DNA of 64,000 nt, from NCBI GenBank assembly GCA_949840805.1, contig CATKXR010000014.1, positions 1 to 64,000 on the forward strand, given 5' to 3'. This DNA is from an uncultured Lachnospiraceae bacterium (GTDB taxonomy: Bacteria > Bacillota > Clostridia > Lachnospirales > Lachnospiraceae). The notes below the pieces were generated by a model. It saw only the letters and a program-made list of their open reading frames with translations. It did no database searches and was not told the origin of the DNA. A program made the position numbers and the translations under genes. Positions 56,549 through 64,000 of this stretch are shown here, in pieces. Position 1 is the stretch's first letter, and each line of letters opens with the position of its first letter.

Positions 56549-56650
56549 GTGAAAGGACCAACGGGTTTAGCTCAGACCGTTGATCTGGCGGCGGACAAAG
56601 CCAGGTATGACGCCTGCGCCAAAAAGATTTTAAAAATGTTAGGCGTTTGA
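56549..56650 (+). pseudogene. Rpn family nuclease/transposase N-terminal remnant
   Basis: A GTG-started 33-residue frame (VKGPTGLAQTVDLAADKARY, then DACAKKILKM) resembles the opening of Lachnospiraceae Rpn (PD-(D/E)XK) proteins, where ADKARYD is followed by KxILAWIM. It ends after LGV; the nuclease domain is missing. Confidence 0.5.
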
Positions 56651-56816
56651 GAAACTCAAGAACCTGGCGGATATATTGTCAGAATATACTTTCAGCTTCG
56701 GCTTTCGCGATCTTAGAAAGATCTGCTGATTTACCCGCCCTCTGTGCTGCTGGAAGAAGATGATGAGGACAATGACGAAATTCATAGTTAGTAAAGAGTT
56801 TAATTCGGAGGACATT

Positions 56817-57005
56817 ATGAAATCAGGCAATAGAGATGATGGCTGGTTAACTGGAAGACTGTATTTCAACAGAAAAGATAAAAGAGTAATGATCAAGAGA
56901 CCGCGGAGTGGGTTTGGCTATACAATGAATTTAGGAAATAAGTGGACATGGATATTTCATATTATCTTTGTAATTATTATAGTTATATTAGTCAGCGCTC
57001 TTTAA
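56817..57005 (+). CDS. DUF5808-type small membrane protein
   Basis: 62 residues from ATG 56817, with GGAGG upstream. DDGWLTGRLYFNRKDKRVMI and SGFGYTMNLGNKWTW match DUF5808, in which a YxNPxD block precedes a membrane helix; one hydrophobic helix (IFHIIFVIIIVILVSAL) ends the protein. Function unknown. It runs directly into the GNAT remnant. Confidence 0.65.
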   Translation: MKSGNRDDGWLTGRLYFNRKDKRVMIKRPRSGFGYTMNLGNKWTWIFHIIFVIIIVILVSAL

Positions 57006-57329
57006 GACCGCTTCTGGCAAGGAGAAGTTTACAACCAGGTAAAGTGGCCTAAAGAAATACCGGGGGACAATGTATATGTGATTCATGTATTGGCAGTCCA
57101 CCCGGATTTTTTTAGAATGGGAGTAGGAACAGCGCTTCTTGATTACGCATGCCGCATGGGCAGGGAAAATGGAGTGGGAGCAGTGCGGCTTGATGTGTAT
57201 GAGAAAAATTTTTCAGCTATACATTTATATGAAAGCTGTGGATTTTCATATCGTGGGACGATTGATTTGGGACTAGAAGAATTGTATGGTTTAAAGTGGT
57301 ATCATGTCTATGAAAAAATTTTAATTTAG
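57006..57329 (+). pseudogene. GNAT acetyltransferase lacking its N-terminus
   Basis: The frame opens right after the DUF5808 stop (DRFWQGEVYNQVKWP) and contains VLAVHPDFFRMGVGTALLDY, the acetyl-CoA loop, and NFSAIHLYESCGFSYRGT, the C-terminal signature. The first ~70 residues of a normal GNAT enzyme are missing and no start with a binding site is seen. The end overlaps the convergent flavodoxin gene by 9 nt. Confidence 0.7.
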
Positions 57330-57764
57330 ACTCCCGGCCCACTCCCTGGCTTTGGCGAGATCCTTCTCATTGGGATGGCCCTTGGCGATTCCCCCGATCC
57401 TGGCAAATGGTCCGAAGGTGTCAAATCCCCGGCACTGGAAGCTGCCTGTCACGGATATGCCTTTTTGTTTCAGGAGTTTTTTCATGCTTTTGGTGTAATC
57501 ACGGTAAGGGGTTCCGCAGGTACACAGGAGAAAGATTTTCTGTCCCTTGGGGAAATGAGTCTGTCTGGCAAAGTCCAGGATTTTTTCGTGCATGTTGTGG
57601 TAAAAGCAGCCGGAGGCCAGACCTACCAGGTCATACTGGCTTAAGTCAACATCATTTGACAGGGAAAGGTCTATAAGATCAGCGGGCAGGACCTGGGCCA
57701 TGGCGGCGGCCACTTTTTTTGTGTTGCCGTGGTGTACGGAAATATATAAAATCGCGGTTTTCAT
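57321..57764 (-). CDS. Flavodoxin-family protein
   Basis: 147 residues. AILYISVHHGNTKKVAAAMA is the FMN phosphate loop region, VGLASGCFYHNMHEKIL and FLLCTCGTPYRDYTKSM the two isoalloxazine loops. No signal peptide, so cytoplasmic, unlike the flavodoxins at 27915 and 31173. Likely a short-chain flavodoxin or flavodoxin-like quinone reductase; a low-potential electron carrier. AGGAGGA lies upstream. Confidence 0.85.
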   Translation of the reverse strand: MKTAILYISVHHGNTKKVAAAMAQVLPADLIDLSLSNDVDLSQYDLVGLASGCFYHNMHEKILDFARQTHFPKGQKIFLLCTCGTPYRDYTKSMKKLLKQKGISVTGSFQCRGFDTFGPFARIGGIAKGHPNEKDLAKAREWAGSLN

Positions 57765-57961
57765 CTGAAATCCTCCTTATGCGGCTGTAGAAAGTTTTTC
57801 TGATCTGTGATTTAAAATATATCATATTTTTATATTGTACGCAACCAAAGATTTCATGCTGCCGTTGGGGGTGGAGAAGGTATTGATTTGATGGTATTTC
57901 AATGTTATACTGATTTCATAAGAAAGAATATGCCAGAAAAAGCATAGTGAGGCGAGGTTAT

Positions 57962-59048
57962 ATGGAAGACGGAAAAAGATATAAAGAGGAACTGTACCAG
58001 GAAGCATTAGAGACGGCCAGTGATCTTAATGTTTCAGAGAATGTACCGCTGGAGCGAACGGCAGGCAGAGGAATTGGTGGTTTCTCTGGTACAGGGAATG
58101 CCTATTCCGCTGGTCTATTGTTATCGGAACAGAGAAGAGCAGATGGTGATTTTAGACGGACAGCAGAGAATTTTAAGTTTGTATTTATATTATATTGGCA
58201 AATTTTTAAAACGAAAAAAGAACGCGTTTGTGGATTTAAAAAAATTGACAGACCATGAGATGGGAATTCGTCAGGGCCTGGAAGAATATGGTTTGAAAGA
58301 TAAAATCTATACCATGAAATTGGTGGGAAGGGAGGGGAATGAGCGAGAAGTAGATATTACATATGAAACTTTGACGGCTCCCCAGAAGCGAAAGATTGAT
58401 TTTTGCCCCATCACACTGATCCAGATCAATGTGGACAGTGAACAGTACAGAGAGCGAACATTGCACAAAATTTTTGCCAACCTGAACATGGGGGGAAGTC
58501 CTTTATCGAGTCAGGAACCGCGAAATGGGATATATGGATGCAAGTTTTATGATATGCTGTATGATATCAATGATTATTGTAAAAAGTGGCGTTTTTTGTA
58601 CAGCGGAAATCAAAACATGGATGTAAATAAGGAAAGCAAAGACGTAGAACTGCTTTTGAGAATGTGTGCTTTCAGGTATTATGTGACGGGAAGCGGGGCA
58701 GACTTTCTGTTAAATGAGTATAAAGGAAAAATCAGCATACTGCTGGACGATTTTTCGGAAAAAGCCAAGGATTTTGATCTCGTTCAGATAGAGGAATATA
58801 GACAGGTCCTGCTGTCTTTTATCGATTCACTGGAAGAGGTAAGCGGAAGGAATAAGGGGTTGGCTCTGATCAGTCTGTTTGTGGCATGGGACAGAATTGG
58901 AGATCAACGGTTTATTTCAAAGCGGAAAGTGACATCAATTGTCGAAAGTGAGGAATATCGAAGTACAATTTTACATGGGACTTCGGGGCGCAATGAGATA
59001 GAGAAACGATTGAGGTGTGCTTATGAGCGGCTACAGATTGATGATTGA
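57962..59048 (+). pseudogene. DUF262 protein with N-terminal frameshift
   Basis: ATG 57962 (GGCGAGG upstream) opens MEDGKRYKEELYQEALE; near 58015 the reading switches to the frame continuing ILMFQRMYRWSERQAEELVV. That block, with VQGMPIPLVYCYRN and VILDGQQRILSLYLYYIG, is the DUF262 core (ParB/Srx-like, as in GmrS of GmrSD type IV restriction). The rest to 59048 is helical and has no DUF1524 His-Me nuclease, so it would be a stand-alone DUF262 protein. Starting at an internal ATG (58020) could still give most of the protein. Probable defence gene. Confidence 0.7.
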
Positions 59049-59072
59049 GGAGATCACAGATGTGAAATATAA

Positions 59073-59111
59073 GGAGCCGAGACGCTTTGAGGGAGCGGGC
59101 GGCTCCTTTTT
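59073..59111 (+). terminator. Rho-independent terminator after the DUF262 gene
   Basis: GGAGCC (59073-59078) and GGCTCC (59101-59106) pair across a GC-rich loop, followed by TTTTT. Confidence 0.6.
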
Positions 59112-59139
59112 ACGCCCAGGCCCCCTCAGCCAGATGATC

Positions 59140-59580
59140 TTAATATCGCTTCATCAGAAGTCTGAAAATCACGATTCCAGCTCCGAGCTGGAACAGGAGA
59201 TACCATGCCAGATACAAAATGATCGTGTGGGATTCCACCAGTTTTAAAGAGCCCAATATGGAAAATATCACTATAGAGACAGCGAGGACCGCCAGGCCCA
59301 GAAGATAGGCGTATCGGCCGGATTTGTCCCGGAGCTGTATCTTCAGCTCGTCGTGGAGCTCGATCTGTTCCCGGGCCAGTTTTTCTTCGTACCGCTTTTG
59401 ATTTTTTGGGGCGGACCAGTAAAAATATCGGAAGAGCATGGCAAGGCCTCCGCCTATGGCGCCTCCGGCGAAGCCGATGAGCAGGGAGTCCAGGGGAGTG
59501 TCTGTCAGTATATGGGCCAGGAGAAAGAGGCCTCCTGCCAGAAGATACAGGATTCCTGTGATCAGTTCATTTCTTTTCAT
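59140..59580 (-). CDS. Small membrane protein paired with XRE regulator
   Basis: 146 residues from ATG 59580; the longer frame lies over the regulator. Four hydrophobic segments (ITGILYLLAGGLFLLAHIL, SLLIGFAGGAIGGGLAMLF and two near the C-terminus) with a charged central segment. No named family recognised. It overlaps the XRE gene by 14 nt, a common small-operon layout in Firmicutes, suggesting that the pair acts together. Confidence 0.7.
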   Translation of the reverse strand: MKRNELITGILYLLAGGLFLLAHILTDTPLDSLLIGFAGGAIGGGLAMLFRYFYWSAPKNQKRYEEKLAREQIELHDELKIQLRDKSGRYAYLLGLAVLAVSIVIFSILGSLKLVESHTIILYLAWYLLFQLGAGIVIFRLLMKRY

Positions 59581-59782
59581 GTTCACCATTCCTTTCGTGG
59601 ATAAAAATTTCCTCAATGGGTCTGCCGAAAAAATCGGAGATGACAAAGGCCAGTTCCAGAGACGGGTTGTATTTGCCGGTCTCGATGGCGCTGACGGTCT
59701 GTCTCGATACGTGGATGGACCGGGCGAAGTGTTCCTGGTTCAGCCCCAGGGACTTCCGCAGCTTTTCTACCTTATTTTCCAT
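59567..59782 (-). CDS. XRE-family HTH regulator
   Basis: 71 residues, essentially one HTH domain: KLRKSLGLNQEHFARSIHVS and RQTVSAIETGKYNPSLELAF, ending FFGRPIEEIFIHE. This is the YgzD-like class usually encoded with a membrane protein. Likely autoregulatory. TTTACAATGT and TTGACAAAA-type AT sequence upstream may hold its promoter. Confidence 0.9.
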   Translation of the reverse strand: MENKVEKLRKSLGLNQEHFARSIHVSRQTVSAIETGKYNPSLELAFVISDFFGRPIEEIFIHERNGEHEKK

Positions 59783-59892
59783 GGTGTACCTCCCTGGTTT
59801 GACAAGGTTCCTTTACAATGTCAGGATATCATGGTTTTCACTTTTTGTCAATGTTCCTTTACAAAAATCTTTTTATGGCAATTTTATGAGTT
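59783..59892. other. Upstream region of the XRE operon
   Basis: On the minus strand TTGTAAAGGAACATTGACAA and a second GTAAAGGAACCTTGTCAA are near-identical and 40-50 nt apart, a possible pair of XRE operator sites. No gene. Confidence 0.35.
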
Positions 59893-59955
59893 ACGATTCA
59901 TGAGGTATCTGAATCGCTGTATAGCTGAGTGAGCGAAGTCGGCGATTGGGGCAAG

Positions 59956-60113
59956 GCCAGTCAGAGGAGGGCTGTCCCGTCCGGGTTCGGATATGCCAAA
60001 CATTCCGATGAGCCCTTAAAACGGAAAACAGTCGGGGTACGGCCCTCCTGTTTTCCTGGTCTCATCTCCATGGCATAAACTCGCCCGGCCGGGACAGCCC
60101 TCCTCTGACTGGC
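59956..60113 (-). repeat. Structured palindromic element, copy A
   Basis: Left arm GCCAGTCAGAGGAGGGCTGT (59956 onward, 30 nt) and right arm ending 60113 are reverse complements with one mismatch. Between them, on the minus strand, is a core with nested pairs GATGAG/CTCATC and GGAAAACAG/CTGTTTTCC. The core is about 88 percent identical to copy B. Similar flanks extend outward to about 59893 and inward to about 60137. The 61-residue minus frame through it is not called as a gene. Confidence 0.85.
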
Positions 60114-60420
60114 AAAAGCAGAATTCGCTGGCTGAGATTCGCTCACTTAAAGCGATTCCGATATGGAGCGCTGTTTCAACTTTCTGCTGGTCAATGACTG
60201 TGTTGCCTGCCATATTTTGCTCATTCAATGTCGTAAAATCAATGTTCTCAACTAAATTTGGCCTTATAACAGCACATCTGATCCGGTTACTATAAATTTC
60301 TGGAATCTCTCGATTTCTCAGGCTTTTTGATCGTTTCATAACTTATCTGGAGGGAGCCGTTCCCTAACCAGTCCGGAATAATATCTGGCCAGCTATATTT
60401 AAGCCGGCGAATTCTGATTT
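60114..60420. other. Spacer between the two palindromic elements
   Basis: No recognised gene. A minus-strand frame (60339 downwards, MKRSKSLRNREIPEIYSNRI) reads protein-like for about 75 residues and then enters copy A; family unknown, perhaps a decayed gene. Confidence 0.3.
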
Positions 60421-60576
60421 TGCCTGAGAGAAAGGGTCTCCGGTCCAGGCGAATTTACGCTATGAAGATGAGACCAGGAAAACAGGAGGGCCGTATCCCG
60501 ACTGTTTTCCGCTTTAAGGGCTCATCGGAATGCTTGGCGTATCTGAGTCTGGACCGGAGACCCTTTCTCTCGGGCA
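60421..60576 (+). repeat. Structured palindromic element, copy B
   Basis: Arms TGCCTGAGAGAAAGGGTCTC (60421, 28 nt) and its complement ending 60576 pair with one mismatch. Arm sequence is unrelated to copy A, while the core (GATGAGACCAGGAAAACAGG and onward) is nearly the same in inverted orientation. The inner pair ACGC/GCGT replaces TGCCA/TGGCA of copy A, a compensatory change. Confidence 0.85.
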
Positions 60577-60717
60577 CCACCACGACATCGCTCGCTCACC
60601 GAAACAGCAATTCAAATATCCCATGAATAGTACTTTATGAATCATATGTTGAAGTGGAAAATTGGCTATGATATAATCGGAACATGGAATAAGAATCTAG
60701 AACAAGGAGAGCGACGG

Positions 60718-61443
60718 ATGAAAAAAGTGCTAGCGGCGATGGCGGCAATGTTTGTGGCTTTAGTTCCTTTAGGCGGGGTATGGGGAATCTTGCTCAGGCC
60801 AATGATCGGCGGCGGGGTCGAGCAGAGCTTTCTTTACCCCATCTATGGCGGGCTGATTCTCTTAGCGGGACTGATTGTGGGCAGCGGGGCAGTTCTTTAT
60901 GAGGAAATCAAAAAGATCCAGGCAGGGAGACCAACTCCGGCGGGTGAGATTTCACTGAAGAAAGAGCCCCAGAAGAAAGAGCCCCCCAAAAAAGAGATTT
61001 CAAAGAAAGAGACTTCCAATGTTTCCCTGGAGGATGCTTTGGAAGAATTTCCTTTCCTGGCGGAGCTGATATGTAAGGTTGGCGGGAATGATTGCCGTCA
61101 GGGTGTGGGCTCAGACAGGATGAGCTGGGACCCTTCTATGAAACAATTCCGGAGAATTTATCAATTGGAGGAAACCAGAAAATTCTTCCTGAGTTCTTTT
61201 ATGGATGCCAAGGGGATTATTGTAAAGTACAGTCTGGATGTGGAGGAAGGGGCTGATTCTCATTATGAGATCCTTCCGGAAAAAATGGACCGGCTGGTAC
61301 AGATTTTAAAGGGGATGAATCAAAGCGCTTCCCAAAGTCCGGCAGAGAATTGTGTCTGTTATCTCCGGCAGCACAGCGGCTGGGATTTGATCACCCTGGC
61401 CGAGGTAAATGGATTGATTGATAAGGAGTTTCACTATGGATAA
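60718..61443 (+). CDS. Membrane-anchored protein of unknown family
   Basis: 241 residues from ATG 60718 (AAGGAGAGCG upstream). Two N-terminal hydrophobic segments (VLAAMAAMFVALVPLGGVWG and YPIYGGLILLAGLIVGSGAV) are followed by a Lys/Glu/Pro-rich linker with KKEPQKKEPPKKE repeats (~85-110) and a ~120-residue soluble domain. I do not recognise the domain. It appears intact and monocistronic. Confidence 0.65.
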   Translation: MKKVLAAMAAMFVALVPLGGVWGILLRPMIGGGVEQSFLYPIYGGLILLAGLIVGSGAVLYEEIKKIQAGRPTPAGEISLKKEPQKKEPPKKEISKKETSNVSLEDALEEFPFLAELICKVGGNDCRQGVGSDRMSWDPSMKQFRRIYQLEETRKFFLSSFMDAKGIIVKYSLDVEEGADSHYEILPEKMDRLVQILKGMNQSASQSPAENCVCYLRQHSGWDLITLAEVNGLIDKEFHYG

Positions 61444-61538
61444 AAGGAAATTTTGTGGAGGTTAATGGGCAGAAGCCCGTTGTAACTGCGGGGATTTGGT
61501 GATATTATATAACTATCAACCGCGAGGAGGAATATTTT

Positions 61539-62351
61539 ATGGCAACATTTAAGACCAACGACAATGTGGAGATCTATTACGAGGTATCCGGCCAGGGAGC
61601 GCCTCTGTTTATGCTCCCGGGCTGGACCTGCACCACCAAGTTCTGGAAACACAATGTGGAGGAGCTGTCCAGGCATTTTCAGGTGATCTGTATGGATATG
61701 AGGGGCCATGGGGAGTCGGAGAAGGTCATGCGCAGCCATCGGATCTCTCGGTATGCCATGGACGTGAAGAACCTGCTGGATTATCTGGACGTGGATCATG
61801 TGACGGTTCTGGGGTGGTCCATGGGGGCCTCCATTCTCTGGAGCTACATCGAGCTGTTCGGCAACCACCGTCTGGCGGGGCTTGTGTGCGTGGACCAGTC
61901 GCCGGCTCAGTACACGGGACCGGATTGGGTGTGGGGACAGAAGGGCTGCTATGACATGGAGATGTTTATCCGCACCTGCTATGATATCAAGTACGACCCC
62001 AAGGGGGCGGCTGCCGGGCTGGTAGGGGCCTGCCTGTACCACGAGCCCACGAAAGAGGACGCGGATTTTATCGTGGAGGAGATCTGTAAGTGTCCGCCTT
62101 ATGTGAGGATTGAGATCATGCGGGATCACACCAATCTGGACTGGCGTGATTTTATTCCCCACATCAATCTTCCCACTCTGGTGTGCGTGGCCAGAAACAG
62201 CAATGTGTTTGACTGGCACGGCAGCGCCTGGGTGGGGGAGAATATTCCCGGAGCCAGGACCGTGTTTTTTGAGGATTCCGGCCACATGCTGTTCTGGGAG
62301 GAACCGGAGAAATTTAACCGGACCGTGACCGAGTTTATCAAGGGCCTATGA
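61539..62351 (+). CDS. Alpha/beta hydrolase
   Basis: 270 residues. LPGWTCTTKFWKHN is the oxyanion region, VLGWSMGASILWSY carries the nucleophile serine, and FEDSGHMLFWEEPEKF the catalytic histidine. The fold and length fit chloroperoxidase/arylesterase-like hydrolases acting on small esters. CGAGGAGG precedes the ATG. Its last 4 nt overlap the following AraC regulator (ATGA), so the regulator is co-expressed. Confidence 0.9.
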   Translation: MATFKTNDNVEIYYEVSGQGAPLFMLPGWTCTTKFWKHNVEELSRHFQVICMDMRGHGESEKVMRSHRISRYAMDVKNLLDYLDVDHVTVLGWSMGASILWSYIELFGNHRLAGLVCVDQSPAQYTGPDWVWGQKGCYDMEMFIRTCYDIKYDPKGAAAGLVGACLYHEPTKEDADFIVEEICKCPPYVRIEIMRDHTNLDWRDFIPHINLPTLVCVARNSNVFDWHGSAWVGENIPGARTVFFEDSGHMLFWEEPEKFNRTVTEFIKGL

Positions 62352-63184
62352 TCACCAGCGAAGCCGTCAACCGGGCCATTGACTACATATTGGAGCACCT
62401 TGAGGAGGATTTAAGCCTTGAGAGGGTGGCGGCTCACTGCCATTTTTCCAAATACTATTTTTCCCGGCTTTTTAAGGCTCAGACCGGGGAGAGTCTCTAC
62501 GGGTTTATCAAAAGGGTCCGGCTGGAGCAGAGCGCCTTCCGCTTAAAGACAGAGAAGGACCGCCCCATCACGGAGATCGGAGCGGACTATGGGTACAGTT
62601 CTTCCAATTACAGTTCCGCTTTCCGGCTTCGCTACCAGATGACTCCCGTGAGTTTTCGTGGGCAAAGCTATGACCGGTCCATGGAACACCCTTTTTTCCA
62701 TCACGAGAACTGGCATGTGGAGACTTTTGAGGAGTGCCGTGGGAAGGTCATGGTCAGGAATGTGCCGGATTTTCGGGTGGTTTATGAGAGGCGGTTCGGC
62801 AGCTATGAGGAGCTTTCTGCCCAGTGGAACCGGTTTGTGGAGAAATATGGGGAGTATCTTGCGGAGAATACCCTGTTTCTGGAGAGAACCTACGACGACC
62901 CGGCGGTGACGGAGGCCGGGAATTGTCTCTATGACCTCTGTATGACCGTGGGGGAGGACTGTCCTCTTGAAAACACTACGGTCATACAGGGGGGAAAGTG
63001 CGCGGTGTACGGTTTTAAAGGCCATGCCAAATATATTTACGCGGTCTATCAGACCCTCTTTCTGGTGTGGCTCCCCAGAACCGATTATCAGCTGGACCAG
63101 AGCAGAAGCCTGTTTGACATTTATCATGCGGTGGACGGCAATACTTTGTACATGGAGCTGGATATTTGCCTGCCGGTGAAGTGA
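62348..63184 (+). CDS. AraC-family regulator with GyrI-like effector domain
   Basis: 278 residues. Two N-terminal HTH motifs (LSLERVAAHCHFSKYYFSRL and ITEIGADYGYSSSNYSSAFR) are followed from ~115 by a GyrI-like small-molecule-binding domain (VRNVPDFRVVYERRFGSYEE, and a C-terminal LYMELDICLPVK). Members of this class bind drugs or metabolites and activate nearby genes. Overlap with the hydrolase gene suggests that it controls this operon. Confidence 0.9.
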   Translation: MITSEAVNRAIDYILEHLEEDLSLERVAAHCHFSKYYFSRLFKAQTGESLYGFIKRVRLEQSAFRLKTEKDRPITEIGADYGYSSSNYSSAFRLRYQMTPVSFRGQSYDRSMEHPFFHHENWHVETFEECRGKVMVRNVPDFRVVYERRFGSYEELSAQWNRFVEKYGEYLAENTLFLERTYDDPAVTEAGNCLYDLCMTVGEDCPLENTTVIQGGKCAVYGFKGHAKYIYAVYQTLFLVWLPRTDYQLDQSRSLFDIYHAVDGNTLYMELDICLPVK

Positions 63185-63238
63185 GAGTGGAAAGTTAATC
63201 AGTTAGACATGAATTTTTAGGCTGGCAGAGATTAAGGG

Positions 63239-63520
63239 CTACATGTTAAACAAATCCCCATGAGTTCCTGTGTCAACTAATGTCAGAGTTAGGATGTCGT
63301 CTTCTATAAGATAGATTAGGAGCCAGTCAGGCTGAATATGACATTCTCTATAGCCTTTGTAATTTCCGCTCAGAGGATGGTCTTTGTATTTTGCCTCCAG
63401 AGGAATTTTGGCTTTCAGCTTTTCCACAATTTTTTCCAGCAGGGAAATGTCAAGCCCTCTTTTAACCGCAAGTTTTAATCCTTTTTTAAAACGGGTGGAA
63501 TATTTAACTTTCAGAGTCAT
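63239..63520 (-). CDS. YafQ/RelE-type mRNA interferase toxin
   Basis: 93 residues: KYSTRFKKGLKLAVKRGLDI, then HPLSGNYKGYRECHIQPDWL and LIYLIEDD, ending TLTLVDTGTHGDLF. This is the YafQ group, with the conserved H-P-L and catalytic His near the C-terminus. It cleaves mRNA on the ribosome. The start overlaps the antitoxin gene by 17 nt. Confidence 0.9.
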   Translation of the reverse strand: MTLKVKYSTRFKKGLKLAVKRGLDISLLEKIVEKLKAKIPLEAKYKDHPLSGNYKGYRECHIQPDWLLIYLIEDDILTLTLVDTGTHGDLFNM

Positions 63521-63791
63521 CTTCTAATATCTCCTGAAACATTTCTCTGATATTGGTGTAGGATTTTACATTGGGATCCCTGCTGATCTGTTTGGCTTCT
63601 TCCATGGCCTCCAGGACTTCGGGCTTAAGCTGGGGAAGTTCCACTTTAAAAGGGAGTCCGCCTCGCAGGACAGCCTGTCTTAAAAATATGTTTACCGCGC
63701 TTGACATGTCCATTCCAAGCTGACTAAATAAATCCGCAGCCTGTCTTTTTAGATCTTCATCAATTCGAATTTGGGTTTGAACCGTAGCCAT
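63504..63791 (-). CDS. DinJ/RelB-type antitoxin
   Basis: 95 residues. The ribbon-helix-helix N-terminus (QTQIRIDEDLKRQAADLFSQ, then GMDMSSAVNIFLRQAV) and GGLPFKVELPQ are the RelB/DinJ signature; the acidic C-terminus would wrap the toxin. First gene of the pair, with a palindromic operator overlapping its promoter. Confidence 0.9.
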   Translation of the reverse strand: MATVQTQIRIDEDLKRQAADLFSQLGMDMSSAVNIFLRQAVLRGGLPFKVELPQLKPEVLEAMEEAKQISRDPNVKSYTNIREMFQEILEDDSES

Positions 63792-63823
63792 GAGTGGATA
63801 CCTTCTTTCTACTGTTTTGATAA

Positions 63824-63864
63824 ATCATATCCTAAATTATTTACAATGTCAATATTTTGTAAAT
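63824..63864 (-). promoter_or_regulatory. Promoter and operator of the toxin-antitoxin operon
   Basis: Minus strand TTGACA (63852-63847) and TATGAT (63829-63824) with a 17-bp spacer. The inverted repeat ATTTACAA (63839-63846) and TTGTAAAT (63857-63864) surrounds the -35, as expected for DinJ autorepression. Confidence 0.75.
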
Positions 63865-64000
63865 GAAGAAATGAGTGTGGTAAACGGGGCTGACAGACAA
63901 TTGATCTATGGGATATCTCCAGACTGGCCCCCAAAGGGCAAGATTTCAGAAGTTTATATTTGAATCCTTCCTTATAATGGGGTGGACATCGGGCGTGGGT
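63865..64000. other. Window end, no feature seen
   Basis: No coding frame or repeat recognised in the last 136 bases. Confidence 0.4.

Overview
The window looks like a chromosomal accessory region of a gut Lachnospiraceae (Clostridia; an Enterocloster/Hungatella-like background is my inference). Supports are strong AGGAGG-type ribosome binding sites, Tn4451/TnpX-type and Tn916-like transposon genes, ferredoxin-type aldo/keto reductases, DUF4405 and DUF362 redox proteins, and several long palindromic repeats. No rRNA, tRNA or CRISPR array was seen.

Layout. 1-5240: an IS66 copy (TnpC interrupted by a stop) sits in the start of a HAD hydrolase gene; a MATE pump and an MFS remnant follow. 5356-7060: a decayed IS30-family element. 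7061-9021: truncated genes joined end to end (AraC, DMT, GNAT, DUF2000, metallo-beta-lactamase fold). 9330-12411: an AT-rich two-gene cassette, a HEPN-like protein plus a KGGVGR-motif double NTPase, lying between two copies of part of a metallo-beta-lactamase gene. 13132-20338: a roughly 7.2-kb transposon with TnpX-like serine recombinase, TnpW, an orphan MobC, a sigma/HTH pair and a regulated ABC transporter, bounded by 16-bp inverted repeats. 20339-26846: a second graveyard around an intact LysR/MATE pair and a DUF362 lipoprotein.

26959-34471 is a GC-rich, mostly intact block: aldo/keto reductase, a membrane-anchored FGE-like/flavodoxin fusion, a DUF4405 cytochrome-like membrane protein, a cupin, a secreted flavodoxin with cell-wall-binding repeats, a cyclophilin-like/DUF362 lipoprotein and a permease. 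I read it as a candidate extracytoplasmic flavin/electron-transfer locus. 34738-36908 holds a broken ABC permease fused to a histidine kinase remnant, and a lipoprotein.

The right half is rich in conflict and repair genes: a 1358-residue NACHT-like STAND NTPase (37641-41717), an FRG protein next to an AIPR protein (46464-50133), an RNA ligase with an HD/kinase partner (53883-55852), a DUF262 protein (57962-59048) and a DinJ/YafQ toxin-antitoxin pair (63239-63791). Between these lie an exported FMN/FAD reductase, an AraC regulator fused to a degenerate RelA/SpoT-type HD domain, a MobA-like transferase fused to a ModE-like HTH, an aldo/keto reductase behind a MerR-type promoter, and an alpha/beta hydrolase/AraC pair.

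Four kinds of structured repeat recur. The most striking is an inverted pair at about 59893-60640 whose cores match while their 28-30 bp arms differ completely in sequence yet each stays self-complementary. Many genes carry single-base frameshifts or nonsense codons; whether these are real decay or assembly errors cannot be told from the sequence alone.
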